From Metaphire vulgaris (Eukaryota > Annelida > Clitellata > Crassiclitellata > Megascolecidae): a DNA stretch of 64,000 bases. Where the stretch lies: contig CM030834.1 of NCBI GenBank assembly GCA_018105865.1, forward strand, positions 22,183,922 through 22,247,921. Direction: 5' to 3'. Made by a program: the position numbers and the translations under genes. Below the pieces are notes generated by a model. That model saw only the letters and a program-made list of their open reading frames with translations. It had not been told where the DNA came from and searched no databases. This document shows, in pieces, positions 23,935 to 35,805 of the stretch (position 1 is the first letter of the stretch; every line of letters starts with the position of its first letter).

Positions 23935-24047
23935 GTGACGTCACATTTCTAGAAAGTGACAGAAACCCCTCTCCTCGTCGTCGCACGCATGTTTGAACCC
24001 TCTCCCCCTAAGTGCGTGACGTCATTTATGGACAGCTCCTTAGGCAT
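23935..24047 (-). mobile_element. MITE end fragment with TCCATAAATGACGTCAC terminus
   Basis: On the minus strand the end reads GTCCATAAATGACGTCACGC. It is the same terminal word as the nested MITE at 34847-35250. TGACGTCA-type palindromes recur inside. Confidence 0.55.
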
Positions 24048-24169
24048 CAGTTGAGGATTTTAAAATCTGTCTTCAGGTATAAAAAACGCTTTATTAGCCT
24101 ACAAGGAACCTAGTTACCTTCTTTCTAAACTTTCTGAGCAAACAAGCAAATACTCGACCAGATCCTCGT

Positions 24170-24350
24170 CTGCAATAGTTCTCTCCCTCTCCCATACTCG
24201 GACATGTCGTTCTAAGTTCTCTTGCCTTTTCAGTGGCTGTCCCCAAACTCTGGAACTCATTGCTTCAACATGTGCGCATTGCAAATTCACTACAGATTTT
24301 TTTGTAAAAGATTAAAAACCCATCTTTTTGACTTGGCTTATTCACCATAG
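24170..24350 (+). mobile_element. CR1/L2-like LINE, 3' terminal fragment
   Basis: The plus strand reads AFSVAVPKLWNSL and then RLKTHLFDLAY with one frame break. This is the conserved end of CR1/L2-type reverse transcriptases (FSVAAPRLWNSLP ... LKTHLF). Only the last ~50 codons remain. Confidence 0.7.
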
Positions 24351-24419
24351 ACTGTCACCCGTTTGTCCGGCCGGATACCCTGGATTTGACCTGGATCTTT
24401 AGTGATTTGGATTTGGTGT

Positions 24420-24604
24420 CAGGGGCGTAGCGACGGAGGGGGTTATATCGGTATATATACCCCCTCGAAATCAGTCTACCTTAAAGTTTTTAAAGTGATT
24501 TATATGTGGTTACATGTGGTTAACTGGTTATATGGTTTATAGTTAAGGTGTATACACTACAAATATTTATACCCTCCCAAATCAAATTCCTGGCTACGCT
24601 CCTG
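24420..24604 (+). mobile_element. Non-autonomous hAT-type MITE, 185 bp
   Basis: The ends CAGGGGCGTAGC and GGCTACGCTCCTG are inverted repeats with one mismatch. The exact 8-bp repeat TTTGGTGT flanks it at 24412-24419 and 24605-24612. It is the full-length relative of the truncated copy at 23467-23692. Confidence 0.9.
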
Positions 24605-24737
24605 TTTGGTGTGCCATAGGTTGATGCTCCTGTGCGTTATGAAGTGGCGCCATAGAAGTTCAAGATTAGATTATATTATATTAGGATTGTTGTTTTTAAA
24701 AGGAAAAGTTTGTTTCTAAGTTAGGCCTAGGCAAAAG

Positions 24738-24901
24738 CAGTGGCGGCTCCACCGGGGGGCCAGTGCCCCTATTGAGTGCCTGGCCCCCAGTTGGGACCCT
24801 ATACTTAATGCTACATACATTAAACAACAAATAGTTGCCCCCATGATTAGAAGTTGCCACCCCAACGGCCCCCCACTTGCCAAATCCTAGAGCCGCCACT
24901 G
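24738..24901. mobile_element. Non-autonomous hAT-type MITE, 164 bp (copy 2)
   Basis: CAGTGGCGGCTC and GAGCCGCCACTG ends with an exact GGCAAAAG duplication at 24730-24737 and 24902-24909. The body is nearly identical to 22734-22903, showing recent mobility of the family. Confidence 0.92.
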
Positions 24902-25271
24902 GGCAAAAGGAAAACATTCATCTAGCTAATGTAATGAGCCATTTTTAAAAAGAATGTCACATAGATAGATGCAATGAATATGTCGAACAAGGGTGCCTAG
25001 TTGTGAAGGCCCCTAACTTACCCTAAGGGTCAAACTTTGATTGCTATCACAATGGATTAGGCCTACACAGTGCTGAAAGTCTGTGAAAAAAGGTGCAGGA
25101 ACTCTCTTGGCGCAACCATAGGCCCTAACCCTATCCCTAACCAGGGATCGAGTCTGTAACAGCCACCCTGGTTTGGGATTGTCAATTTGTTGTGCTTATT
25201 TCAATTAAAGTTTTCACGTACTTACTTACTTTTACAATTTTATAGTATAAAGCAAGGACTATGGTATAAAG

Positions 25272-25750
25272 CAGGGGTTCTCAAACTTTTAAAAATTGTA
25301 CCCCAGCCCAAAAAATTTTCGCCGCTTGTACCCCCAACCCAGGGACGACCAAAAACAACACTGACAAGAACTATACGAGTATACTCAAACAAATTATGAC
25401 ACTAGAAATGACTATAATCACTAAAATAAAATCTATATTCTACATTCTACAAGTCACTAGTTACTAGTTGACTACTGAAACCAAATTTGATGATGACTTA
25501 TTACCGTTACTAGAAAAACCAAAATGTTTATTCAATGTGAGCAATGAGCTTGTTTTGATTTGCATAATTTAGTAATATCAGGTTTCAATGTTGTCAGCTT
25601 AAGACGTAGAATTGGCAATATTTAACATTTTTAAACGAAATTCCAAAATATTATTTACTATTTTAGCTATTTTAGTGTACCCCCTGGCTACAGCTGATGT
25701 ACCCCTAGCCTGGGCCTAGGGGTACATGTACCACAGTTTGAGAACCTCTG
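25272..25750. mobile_element. Non-autonomous hAT-type element, 479 bp
   Basis: The ends CAGGGGTTCTCAAAC and GTTTGAGAACCTCTG are inverted repeats. The 8-bp duplication GTATAAAG lies at 25264-25271 and 25751-25758. Subterminal GGTACA/TGTACC palindromes are present and the interior is non-coding. Confidence 0.9.
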
Positions 25751-25823
25751 GTATAAAGTATAAACTATAAACCATAGTGATAAGGACTATGGTATAAACC
25801 ATAGTCTATATATATATATATAA

Positions 25824-26160
25824 ACAGCGGAAGTGCAGGCTGCAATATTGCTCGCGTCGATAGGAACCGAGGCGTATTGCGTTTTTGAGTCTATGACTCT
25901 GACGGACGCTCAAAGAGCGAGAACAGCGGATTTGCTAGAAGCGTTTGAACAGCATTGCGCCGGAGCGGTGAACGAAGTCTACGAACGATATGTCTTCCAC
26001 AGTCGGAAACAGGGCATCGGCGAATCTTTCGACGTTTTCTTATCGGAGTTGCGGCGACTCGTTCGATCCTGCGGTTTCGGCGACACGGAAGCATCGATGA
26101 TCCGGGACCGGATCGTCTTCGGCATTGCAGACGATGCGACGAGGAAGAAGCTGCTGGGGA
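25824..26160 (+). pseudogene. Ty3/gypsy-like retrotransposon gag fragment
   Basis: The frame reads AAILLASIGTEAYCVFESMT, then about 80 residues including NEVYERYVFHSRKQ, GESFDVFLSELRRL, RSCGFG and MIRDRIVFGI, and breaks off at RKKLLG. This is the core of the retrotransposon gag (capsid-like) domain: FxxRxQxxGESxxxFxxxLxxLxxxCxF ... IRDRIVxGI. It is cut at 26160 by the 2,090-bp hAT-like element. The reading resumes for only a few codons after 28258. G+C is higher than in the flanks. No protease, RT or LTR was seen, so this is an isolated gag fragment. Confidence 0.8.
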
Positions 26161-28250
26161 CAGTGTGATTCCCGTTAACTGAAACTGAAACTGAAATATC
26201 CGTTAACTGATAAATAATAAATCCGTTAACGGGAACTGGAAAATATGCAAAACTGCAACGAAAACTGAAACTGGAAAATAAGCAACTGAAACTGAAAAAT
26301 CGAGTCATATCAGTATCGTTCCAGTTTCAGTAATCTGAATATGGTAGGCGAGCATCAGTGCAGCTGTGTGCAGGACAGGCTGGCTATTGATCTATTGTCC
26401 ACATGTATGTCAGTACTCAATAGTCCAGTTGTTTACTGCTCGCTCGACCTATTGCCGGCCTGGGCAACAGGACGTCACGCCCCCCGCAGTGACAGTAGGG
26501 GAAAGTAGTCTAAAACGGGCCCCTTAAGAGTATTTCATTAATATCTAGCAGAAATCAATTAAATGAACAAAAATGATGCAACAGTTGTATATTAAAATCA
26601 TTTTTCTATAAAGCAGAATGATTAGTTTAACAATTTTTTGAACTTGTAATAGAGTAACTGATGATTGTTAAAATAAACCCATTCACAAATAACTTTGTTT
26701 TCTACTAACTAGTATGTGCAAAATGTAATGTAGAGACTTTAATTGGTCTACCTTCTCTAAGAAACTAGATTGAAAACAAACAGTAATAAAAACATCAAAA
26801 ATTGCTATTGGGCTGTAATGCTATTGTTGCATCAGTATTTAAATTTAGGGTAACCAGGTGTCCAGATTACAGTAGACAGAGAATGGAATAAAAATAAACT
26901 TAAACATAGTCTATTTCCAGAATCAATGTCAATATTTTTCCAGAAAAGTCCTATAATTATCATTGTTATTTTGCAACCATCAGACTTAATATAAATGTAA
27001 AATTGTCATCGTCATTCTATTTTTCCATTTTTGCCTCAGCACAAGGATCATGATACCATTTATTACACACACAACATGCGTACCAGCCTTGGGGACGGTG
27101 GTCATGACAATGCAAAGCTTAAAACTGGCAGAGGCCCGTTTTAAATGACTTTGGAATGTTTTAAAAAAAATGTTAATTATTAATATTTTTAACTTGAACA
27201 GTTAAAACCGAACTGAAATCTTGTCTATTGGACAAATAAAATAATAAAATGTCATTTTAAAATAAAACCAAATTTGCAACGATATGGCTCTTATTATCAA
27301 AATAATCAACCAAACCTACGACTAATATTTTAAGAAATTACAGTGAATGTTGAGTGTTAGCAATAGATTTGACAAATTTGCAATTTTTCTATTTTACAAT
27401 TATACCGCTGACTATGATTGTGATGACAACTGATCATTTTGATCTAAAATCTCATTAATATATTTCATTAGGGTCAAGCTGAGGAACTAAAAATAGAACA
27501 TTGCAATAGTAAATTATGTATTTATGCTAGATATGACTGTAAATGCTGGGGCTAAGCCAAGGGGTTTTTAAAACTTGGCTGCTGGGCCCGACATATTTTA
27601 CATGCTTTTAGTCAAACTACTTGGCTTTCCCTAGTTCTTTTCTAGGTGCCTTAATTGACGGTATTGACGATCTTTTTTGGCTTGTCAGCTCATAAAAAGG
27701 CCTGCAAACGGAGTACTAAAACGCTGCTTTGCTGATTGACCTACTTTGAGAAATATGGACATACTATTGGAATAATGCTCATCCTTTTGCGTTTGTACAA
27801 GTACTCTAAAAATGAATGATTAATGTAAGCAATTTATTGACTGAAAAAGTTATGAAATGTAACTGGTATGATGTTCTGTTAGAAATAAACCCATTCACAA
27901 ATAACTTTGTTTCTACTAACTTTAAACTTCAGCGGGCCATGTGTAATGTAGAGATTTTTCAAGGAATTGTGCCAGTTTATAACCAGTTGAATAAAATGAA
28001 TATGAAATGTCAAATTGAAAGACGTTGTGCTGTAATGCTATTGTTGCATCAGTATTTAAATGTAGACGGCTTTCATCCTTTGTCTGCGTTTGTATTAGAA
28101 CGACTAAAAACTGGAACTGAAAAATTTCTGCAACTGAAACTGAAACTGAAAAATATACAAAACTGAAACTGAAACGGAAACTGAAAAATAAGTTTGCAAA
28201 ACGGAACTGAAACTGGAACTGAAATATAATGAGCAACTGGAATCACACTG
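26161..28250. mobile_element. hAT-like DNA element, 2,090 bp, inserted in the gag fragment
   Basis: The ends CAGTGTGATTCC and GGAATCACACTG are perfect 12-bp inverted repeats. An exact 8-bp duplication GCTGGGGA lies at 26153-26160 and 28251-28258. Both subterminal regions are packed with CTGAAA/AACTGAAACTG hexamers (about 26170-26335 and 28108-28235), typical of transposase-binding clusters. Inside, a segment of about 180 bp occurs twice in direct orientation (about 26672-26850 and 27883-28065). A 116-codon frame (27816-28166) has no domain I can name. No hAT transposase signature was found, so it is probably a non-autonomous derivative. Confidence 0.88.
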
Positions 28251-28915
28251 GCTGGGGACACAGGACCCACCTTGATCTGAATTGTTGAAACGATCTGTGA
28301 CAATTCACCATTTAATTCAATGGAATTTCGTCAGTTTCGACGTACTTTTCAATAGTGCATTTCTCGAACATTATTACAAGTTTTAACACAAAATGTAAAT
28401 CATAATAGATATAATGTTAAAAACGTATAAAGTTCGGACAGCTAAAAGATTAATGAAAAGTCCAAAGCAGACGGAGAAGATCCCTTTTTGAAGCGATTTT
28501 AGAATCAGGGAAGCCGATGCACGCCGGAGAGCCTGATTGACAAATCTTTCTAGATAAAGTGGTGAAATGAGGAACAGCACGTTATGTAAGCAAGAACTAA
28601 GATATTTGAACAGGAGCAGAGTCACTGAAGAAATAAAAGTTAAAAAGAGATAGGGTAAAGAAGTTTGTTGATTGAACTGTTTGAGAAGAGACGATTTGTT
28701 AACCCCTAGATTAATGGCTTGTATCATCTGTTTCGCTGATTACCTTTAAAAAACCAGTTGGAGATACCTGAAATAAGAAACCCTGGAACCAAACGCTCAA
28801 ACCATCCAGTAAACAGGACCCACCTTACCTGATGATGGAATTGGAAAGATCTGGGTCGAATATATATTCATCAACCGGTTTCAGTTACAGTTTTTATGTT
28901 TTTGTTTTGGCACAG
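28251..28915. other. Intron or intergenic sequence upstream of the kinesin exons
   Basis: No exon was recognised. ACAGGACCCACCTT occurs at about 28257 and again at about 28814. The last 20 bp are a polypyrimidine tract and CAG acceptor for the kinesin exon. Confidence 0.5.
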
Positions 28916-29604
28916 GAACTGTATTCACCTATGGCCAGACGTCGTCTGGCAAGACGTTTACAATGCTAGGATGTGACAGTTCCATCGGAATCATTCCAAT
29001 ATATGCCAGTGAGATCTATAACGAAGTGGAAAACGTGAGTTCTTATTTTTATTGTTTTGTTAATGATAGTTAAAATTTTGGACAGGTTTTCTTTGTCAGA
29101 TAATTCTATTTTCTGGATGAATCAATGTCATGGTATGTCCTATTTTAAATATTTTCAGTTTTGTCCTTATTTTTATGATTGTATTTTAAACAAATTTATA
29201 TTAATTTTGGATAATTGTGTTTAGATTTCTGTGCAATTCCTGGTGCAAACTTTGCCGCCTATGTACCACTTATGATGATTTTTGCAGCAGTACTGTCTTT
29301 AGCCTTTCATTTGCATCTGCATTACGTGGTACTTGTAGTAGTATAATGATCTTTAGTGACATTGCAGTGGCCCTAGACAGTTTATCTGCAGAACTTTGGC
29401 ACAGGACTGAACAAGCTTTCCTCAGCGCATTTCTGCCAGCTGAGTAGTAGGATCATATGAGGATTGGATTTATGCTTAGAGACCAGATCGTGAATTTTTG
29501 GTACGGGTATCCTACATGGAAATCTACAATGAGTGCATTATTGATTTGCTTACCGAGGAAAAGAGCAAGATAAAATCACTCAAAATTCTTGGCACATTGG
29601 TTGG
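28916..29604 (+). CDS. Kinesin-7/CENP-E-like motor domain, exons i and ii (partial gene)
   Basis: Exon i (28916-29035) follows a TTTGGCACAG acceptor and encodes the Walker A region, TYGQTSSGKTFTMLG (GQTxSGKT), then GIIPIYASEIYNEVEN before a GTGAGT donor. Exon ii (29480 to about 29600) starts after TGCTTAG and encodes RPDREFLVRVSYMEIYNE followed by CIIDLL, matching the CENP-E-type DREFLLRVSYMEIYNE block. It ends at one of two close GT donors. These blocks bind ATP and form the central beta sheet of the motor, which in CENP-E carries chromosomes towards microtubule plus ends. Upstream exons with the first strand of the motor were not found in the window. The gene appears broken further on (see the other exons), so expression of a full motor is doubtful. 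Confidence 0.75.
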
Positions 29605-30514
29605 TATAAGCAGTGTTCAATTATGATGTTTTCATGTTTAAATTCTACAACTGCAATATCTTAATTTTTTTTATTATTTTTAAAATAAGTTCAGCATTTA
29701 TTGATGCAAGACCAGCATCATAAAAAAAAAATAAGTTCAGCATGCTATATTGATGCAGCAAATTTTACATAAATGAGTGAGTTTGTTCATGACATAGTGT
29801 TTATAGTTTTAGTTTTAAATTTGTAGTTTGATACTTTGCACTCAATGAAAAGTGCAGTTAGTGGGTTGTAAGATTCTGCTTTTATGATACAACAGAAGCA
29901 ATAGTGTGCTAAATAAATTGATTGCTATTGTAACTTTTAATAAATAATACAAATTATTTGTGTATTTTATGCTCTCTCCACTGTCAAGCATGAATGTTTT
30001 GTCTTCAAGCCATTTACACCCATGGTTGCTCTTGGTGTTTGGCACCATCTAGATTGGTTGAGTCCCAAATTGGTGGTCCATGGCATGAGTCAAGTAAATT
30101 GAGAAAAAGTTGAGAAGTTTAGAAATATTTTCTCACTTTGCTAACATTTGTATTACTTTCATGCGTATAAAGCCAAGAAAACTATATAGAAATGGCTATG
30201 CAGGCATATATTTAATTAAATTATAGGAAATTTTTAAAATGACACCTGTCCTTGGTTCAATAGGGACATTTTCTACCAGTCCACTAAACGTAATAGCTTG
30301 GAAATAGCTACCAGTAATCTAGATTGTTCATCATCTGTGCTGTCCAAACATTGCCTTGTTGCTAATTTTCAGCATTTACCAAATTGACCATATAGTTTTT
30401 TAGTTCTTACATTAGTTACATCGTCAAATCACATTTTTACCCAATTGATAAAGCATTTTAGTTGTCTTCCACTTTGCAGCATATTTTAGTTTTCTTGGTG
30501 TTGCTTGTGCTTAG

Positions 30515-32495
30515 CATGGTCGAGTGGTGATCAAGGGCCTAAAAGAAGTAGTCGTCACATCGGCAGATATGATCAAACAACTTGTAAAACACGGCGAAAG
30601 TGAGATTAACTCCTTCACTACCATATGCTCCATGGTGTATGCCGTTGCGGCATAATTATCAATTGAAACACAGGGGTTAAGCAACCTGTGTGTGGATGAT
30701 TTTACGTAGTGCTATTGTGCAGTTTAGATTATTTCTGTCAACATTACCATTAAGCAAAATGTGACTTGGTTATTTTGTGGGTTTTGGAATTCATTGGTGC
30801 TGACATGTCCACTGTTGTTGAATGGAAATTAATACATTCTATGGTTAGTTGTTTATTATTCAATTTAATATACTGTAGATAGTAATTCATGTACAGGGTG
30901 GCACAAAAAACCAGACTAGTCACATTAGGTTTGGCATTTAATATAGTCTGGGGTTTTATGCAGCACCCTGTATTATAATAAATGGTAACTAATAAAAAAG
31001 GTAAATAAATTATTTAACCCTATGAAGATAAGCTTTAAGCAGTGACTTTGTTGTTTCTTCAGCCACACGACATTATGGAGCTACAAACATGAACGAACGA
31101 AGCAGCCGTTCTCACACTAACTTTCGCATTGTAATGAGCTTTTTGCATCTTTTCAGAATTTGAATGCAGTCTCAGCTTTGCATACTTTGGAAATTTTGCT
31201 GAAATTTTGCTTTTGTGTCTGTTTCTTCACTTGAATCTATTGTTATGCTATTGTATGGAAGGTGTAAGCTATGATGGCATTGGCTGTGAGCAGGCCTGGA
31301 AAATGTGATTTTAAAAACCTGAAAATATAAAATATCTAGGTTTCTAGGATTATTTTCTTTTTAGTCAAAAAATGGATAAAATTCATTTTTAATGTTTTAA
31401 AAGTTTTTTGCTATCTGCAGACAGCAGAAAACTTATGTGACGTGAATATAGATAATGGTTTATGGATGTTGACATGCCTAAAGAACCCTAAAAACCTAAA
31501 TTCTGTTTCTAAAAATCCTAGGATTTCCAGTCTTGGCTGTGAATGTGTTAGATTTGATGATGATGACAACCAACTAATGGCAGTGGTGATGGTGATGATG
31601 GTGGTGGTGGTGGTGATCTAAAACTGACCCAATAGGCTTCTATATCACCTGGGATGGGATGAGTTAGGTAGTTCCACGTTGTCTTCCTCGCAGATAATTA
31701 CGTGTGAACAGCTAGTCCAAAGTCGCTACTCGGTAAACACTGCACCTCAGCCCTGGTGCAAATGATTATTTTTTATAATGAGTTTGAGTGTGCAAAAAAG
31801 TTCTGGTATCGTAAAAGCATTTACGAAAACAAATGTTACGTTTACGTTTAGGTTATCGAGTCACGAGAGCGGGTATCTGATCCAAAAGCGTCATTTGACA
31901 GAATGGTTATTAGCGCACATCTCGTAAGTGTTTGTTTTTGTTTATATGGCGTTTGGATCATTCTATGCTTGTTGGTTAATCTAGGAGATGTAATTTTAAA
32001 AAAGTCTTATGTCCTTCCCGAACCCTGGTGGCTCACGGGGCAGTGCTGATTTCCGTTGCTATGAGCCGCATTTGTTTAGATTTACTGTTCGTATATGAAA
32101 GTGTATCCACCATATATTTTCTAACTGTAGACTTTCTATTTTATGACATTATTCAATTTCAATTATCAACTTTCGTGTTATTTATGTTATGAATGTGGTA
32201 ATTTTTCATTTCTGTGGTGTCGTAGTTATGTTTTTTGTTATAATTTAAAAGAAAATTTAGGCGTAGAATTATGTTGTGAATATCGGAACACAGCTTTAGA
32301 TTTTGCAATTATGGGTTGTAGACTTCAAGTGAGGTTTTGTCCTATGTTTCCTTATAGAACTTGGTTGATCTGGCAGGGTCAGAAAATGCATGAGTAGCTA
32401 GCACAATGGGACAGAGAATGGCCGAAGGAGGCTTCATTAACAAAAGCTTATTGACTGTGCAATATTATCAAGAAGCTTTCCTCCAACAACTGCGG
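30515..32495 (+). pseudogene. Kinesin-7/CENP-E-like motor exons iii-vi, copy A (nonsense codon in vi)
   Basis: There are four exons with canonical junctions and compatible phases. 30515-30599 encodes HGRVVIKGLKEVVVTSADM and KQLVKHGE. 31063-31130 encodes RHYGATNMNERSSRSHTNF, the switch I block (NxxSSRSH). 31852-31923 encodes VIESRERVSDPKASFDRM. 32358-32495 encodes switch II NLVDLAGSENA, a stop (TGA), then VASTMGQRMAEGGFINKSLL. In copy B the same codon is CGA (Arg), so copy A carries a C-to-T nonsense change between switch II and the NKSL helix. If exons iii-vi of both copies were spliced in series, the motor core would be duplicated and truncated. Confidence 0.75.
30894..30970. mobile_element. 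Mariner-like MITE, 77 bp
   Basis: CAGGGTGGCACAAAAAACC at one end and GGTTTT..GCAGCACCCTG at the other, bounded by TA on both sides. Copies are also at 38870-38945 (by duplication) and 43633-43709. Confidence 0.75.
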
Positions 32496-32789
32496 GTTAG
32501 AACATTTGATTTGTGGTCATTTACACCCTTAATGTGCCTCTCAGTGTGTGTATGTGTGTGTGTGTCCATATTGCATCTTATTCATGTTTGTGCTCATATT
32601 TTTGACAGAGGAATGGCTTTAAAATGAGGAATGGTTTATAGGTAATACAGATGTTGAATCGTTTATTGGGGACCCATACCTGGTTTTCATTTTGTCAGGC
32701 ATTTGTTTTAACCCTTTAAGTACCAATGTGCCCAAACATGTCCATGGGCATTACCTCAGCTTTTGATATGTCTTATCTCGCTTAATATA

Positions 32790-34153
32790 ACATAAGAGTG
32801 TTATCGGTAATGTTCCTTCTGGCGTAGATGTTGATGTTGACCAAATGTTTATCAACTATAATGTAACTCTAACAGAGCTCGCCGATCAGTTTGCGCCCAA
32901 GCATACTATTCGATTGAATCGTCAGCCATTGACCCCTTGGGTAGATGACGAGTGTATTCTCGCCAGACGTACCTGTTGGCGACTCGAAAGGAAATATAGG
33001 AGAACACGCAATCACACAGACTTAAATCGATGGGTTGCCGAAATGAGAAAGAAATTCGATCTCCTTCGGAGGAAAAAAGACCAGTACTGGTTACACAGAA
33101 TTAAGAACGATGGTCTCTCTAGCAACAGGCTTTGGCAAGCTATTAAATTACTGCTTGGAGACAGTGCGGTTCATGATCATTCCGCAGGTGGTCTTAATGC
33201 AGATGGCTTCGCTGATTATTTTCAAAAGAAGGTCGACGGGATCAGAAACACATTTGAACACTCTCCCCCGCCAGAGATGAAGCAGTCATTCATGGGAGAT
33301 CCACTTGACTCCTTCAAGCCGATTTCTGAAGATGAGGTTCGGAAGATCATCTTATCATCTCCATCGAAAACGAACGAAGGTGATCCTATTCCTACTTTCC
33401 TTCTTAAAGAGCTTATTGAGGTGCTTATTAGCTACATAACTGCTATGATTAATGCATCACTTCAACAAGCGTTGCTTCCATCTAGTGAGAAAGTGGCTCT
33501 AATAATGCCTCGACTAAAAAAGCAAAACCTGGATGCCGGAGACTATGCAAATTATCGTCCGATAGCGAATCTTACTTTCATGTCTAAGACAATCGAGCGA
33601 GTAATAGCAGGACAGATACTAGCTCAGTTGAACAATTATCATCTTCTTCCTAGAACCCAGTCTGCCTACCGCCAGAATCATTCAACCGAAACGGCGCTTC
33701 TGCACATTCTTTCGGACGTGTTTAAAGCTGCGGATAAAGGCAAAGTAACCACGCTGATTCTACTCGATCTTACAGCCGCTTTTGAATTGGTCGACCATGA
33801 AATTCTTCTGCGGAGGTTACAACTGAAGATGGGAATAGACGGTACAGCTCTTCAGTGGCTTAGATCGTATCTGACCGACCGAGCATCACGTGTCTGTTAT
33901 CAGGGATTTATTTATGTCAAGTCCTAGAAAGATGCTCTGCGGCGTCCCACAGGGGTCTATTTTGGGCCCTCTGCTCTTTACCATTTTCATTAGCGAACTT
34001 GAAAGTATTCAGACTAATCAGCAGCTTAACACGCATTACTATGCTGATATATTCAACTATACCACTCTCATCATCCTGAGGAGGCTAAACAGGCAGCTGA
34101 ATTATTGTCTGAGGGCATTTGCATATTCATGCATGGTTAAGCGCAAATAGACT
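32790..34153 (+). mobile_element. CR1/L2-like LINE, copy A, 5'-truncated and interrupted
   Basis: A 360-codon frame (32845-33927) continues through a frame break to 34150. It starts in the linker between endonuclease and RT (ELADQFAPKHTIRLNRQPLT then PWVDDE). It then carries RT blocks DYANYRPIANLTFMSKTIER, TAAFELVDHEILLRRL and, after the break, VPQGSILGPLLFTIFI. The YADD box is damaged (YYADIF). The frame is unusually intact compared with copy B. The insertion lies in an intron of the kinesin, and a pogo-type element cuts it at 34154. Confidence 0.85.
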
Positions 34154-34846
34154 TACCGTATTTTCGCGCGTACTGCCCGCACCCCGCGGATAGTCCGCAC
34201 CCGCAAAAAATATACATCCTGTAAAATATGAATCAGAAAGCCCGCACCCTCCCATTGTCCGCACCCTCCCATTGCCCGCACCTTCTCATTCACGGTGACA
34301 GGCGGCCCGAGGCGGGGATTGGAGACAAAAGCATTGGGGCGGGGATGGGATTGGCATCACGGGGCAGGAGAGGGTTGACCCAGGCGAGGTGGGCGGAGAG
34401 TCTTGTCCCTGTGCAGACCAATCATGGTAGCCTTAAGTGTCTCTGGCATTTCTGTACCTTGTACTTTCTTTGTATCCGAAATGCCATCAGTGTACTGGGT
34501 ACCTCTAGACGGGCGTCAGCTGCCCAGGGTTCGTCAGCGGCCCGGGGGTGGTCAGCTGCCTGGGGTTAGTCAGATGCCTGCGGTTGGTCAGCTGCTCGGA
34601 CTCTGTATTTACCCGGTAGTTATGCCACTGCATGTTGTTGAAGGCTCGCAGCACAATGTTGTGAAAAGAAATAGAAATTCGGCGATTTAATATACCGGGG
34701 TACTATTTAATTCACACGTAAAACCATAAGCTCGACATAACCGGAAGAGAGTGATGCCCCTCGCTCCAACAGTCACCTAGCGATTCCAACCACTTTAATA
34801 AGTAAGTAAGCAAACAATATACAATTTCAACTACCTACTGGTACTA

Positions 34847-35250
34847 AGGGGTCATCCATAAATGATGTCACACATGTTGGGGGTTCAAACATTTGTGACG
34901 ATGTGTGACAATCGGGGTGCAGAAATGTGACGTCACATAATACTAAATATTTTTTATTAATACCGCAATGTCATGTTACCACAAAATTAAACTTATTTCA
35001 GTTATAAATTATTATACACTTAAAAAAAAGAATTTGAAAAAGTTTCTGAATATTGTTTCAACTAACGGGGGTATAATAATTATAATTAATATTTTCAAAC
35101 GAAACGTTAATTTTGACATTGGAAAGATGACAAGAGGGGTCAAAGCGTTGTGACGTCATATTTGAGGGGTCTGACTTTTTGTGATGGCGTGTGACGAGTG
35201 GGGGTAAAAAATCTGCCAAAATCTCGTGATGTCATTTATGGACGGCCCCT
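34847..35250. mobile_element. MITE nested in the pogo-type transposon
   Basis: AGGGGTCATCCATAAATGAT at the left is mirrored by GTCATTTATGGACGGCCCCT at the right. Several TGACGTCA-like palindromes lie inside. The end sequence is shared with the fragment at 23935-24047. The target duplication is unclear. Confidence 0.75.
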
Positions 35251-35805
35251 AAGAGAGAAGAATCAAATTCCTTTCCAAGAGAGGATCTTACAACAATGTC
35301 TATGGTACTGGTGATGTTACTCCATGACCGGTAGAGTGAGCAGGGCCATCATGGCCATGCCAGTGGCATAGGAAGGGGCGGGAGGGTGATTCGTACGAGG
35401 AGGATCTGGTAGGTGGTCTGGGGCAGGTTGGGGGGCAGTTGCCCCCATTTCCTCCCCGTGGCGATGCTAATGGTCTCCTCCCACAGTTTCGACAAAGCTA
35501 AGGTATGCCGGAGAAGCGCTAGTGCCGATTAACGGGTACCTTTTGTTTTGCTTCTCACCCGGCTCTTCCGGCCCGGGGGGGGGGGAGCCTATGCTGCGTC
35601 ACTGGATCATGCTGGTACAAGGCTCAGGGCAGCTGCAAACATTCCTGACAGCTGTGGCAACCAACGGAATGTGATACCGTTGGCATCAGATAAGCAGATA
35701 CCTTCCTGGTGCTCTCTAAGAACACAGGCTCAAATCTGTGTCAACAATTCGAATTGTCAGTTGTGTGAATCAGACGTTTTATAAATTTATGCTCTGTTGA
35801 TTAGA

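Larger units (their letters stand above)
29776..34153 (+). repeat. Tandem duplication, copy A (kinesin exons plus LINE)
   Basis: Sequence from about 29776 to 34153 recurs at about 37743-42112 with an offset of about 7.97 kb. In the non-LINE 3 kb the copies differ by only a handful of substitutions and short repeat-length changes. Copy A ends where the pogo-type transposon begins. It contains four kinesin exons, a mariner-like MITE and a CR1/L2-like LINE 5' part. Confidence 0.9.

Noticed and set aside
32143..32397. 84-codon frames at 32143 and 40109 with cysteines
   Set aside because: They lie mostly in a kinesin intron and run into exon vi in the wrong frame.
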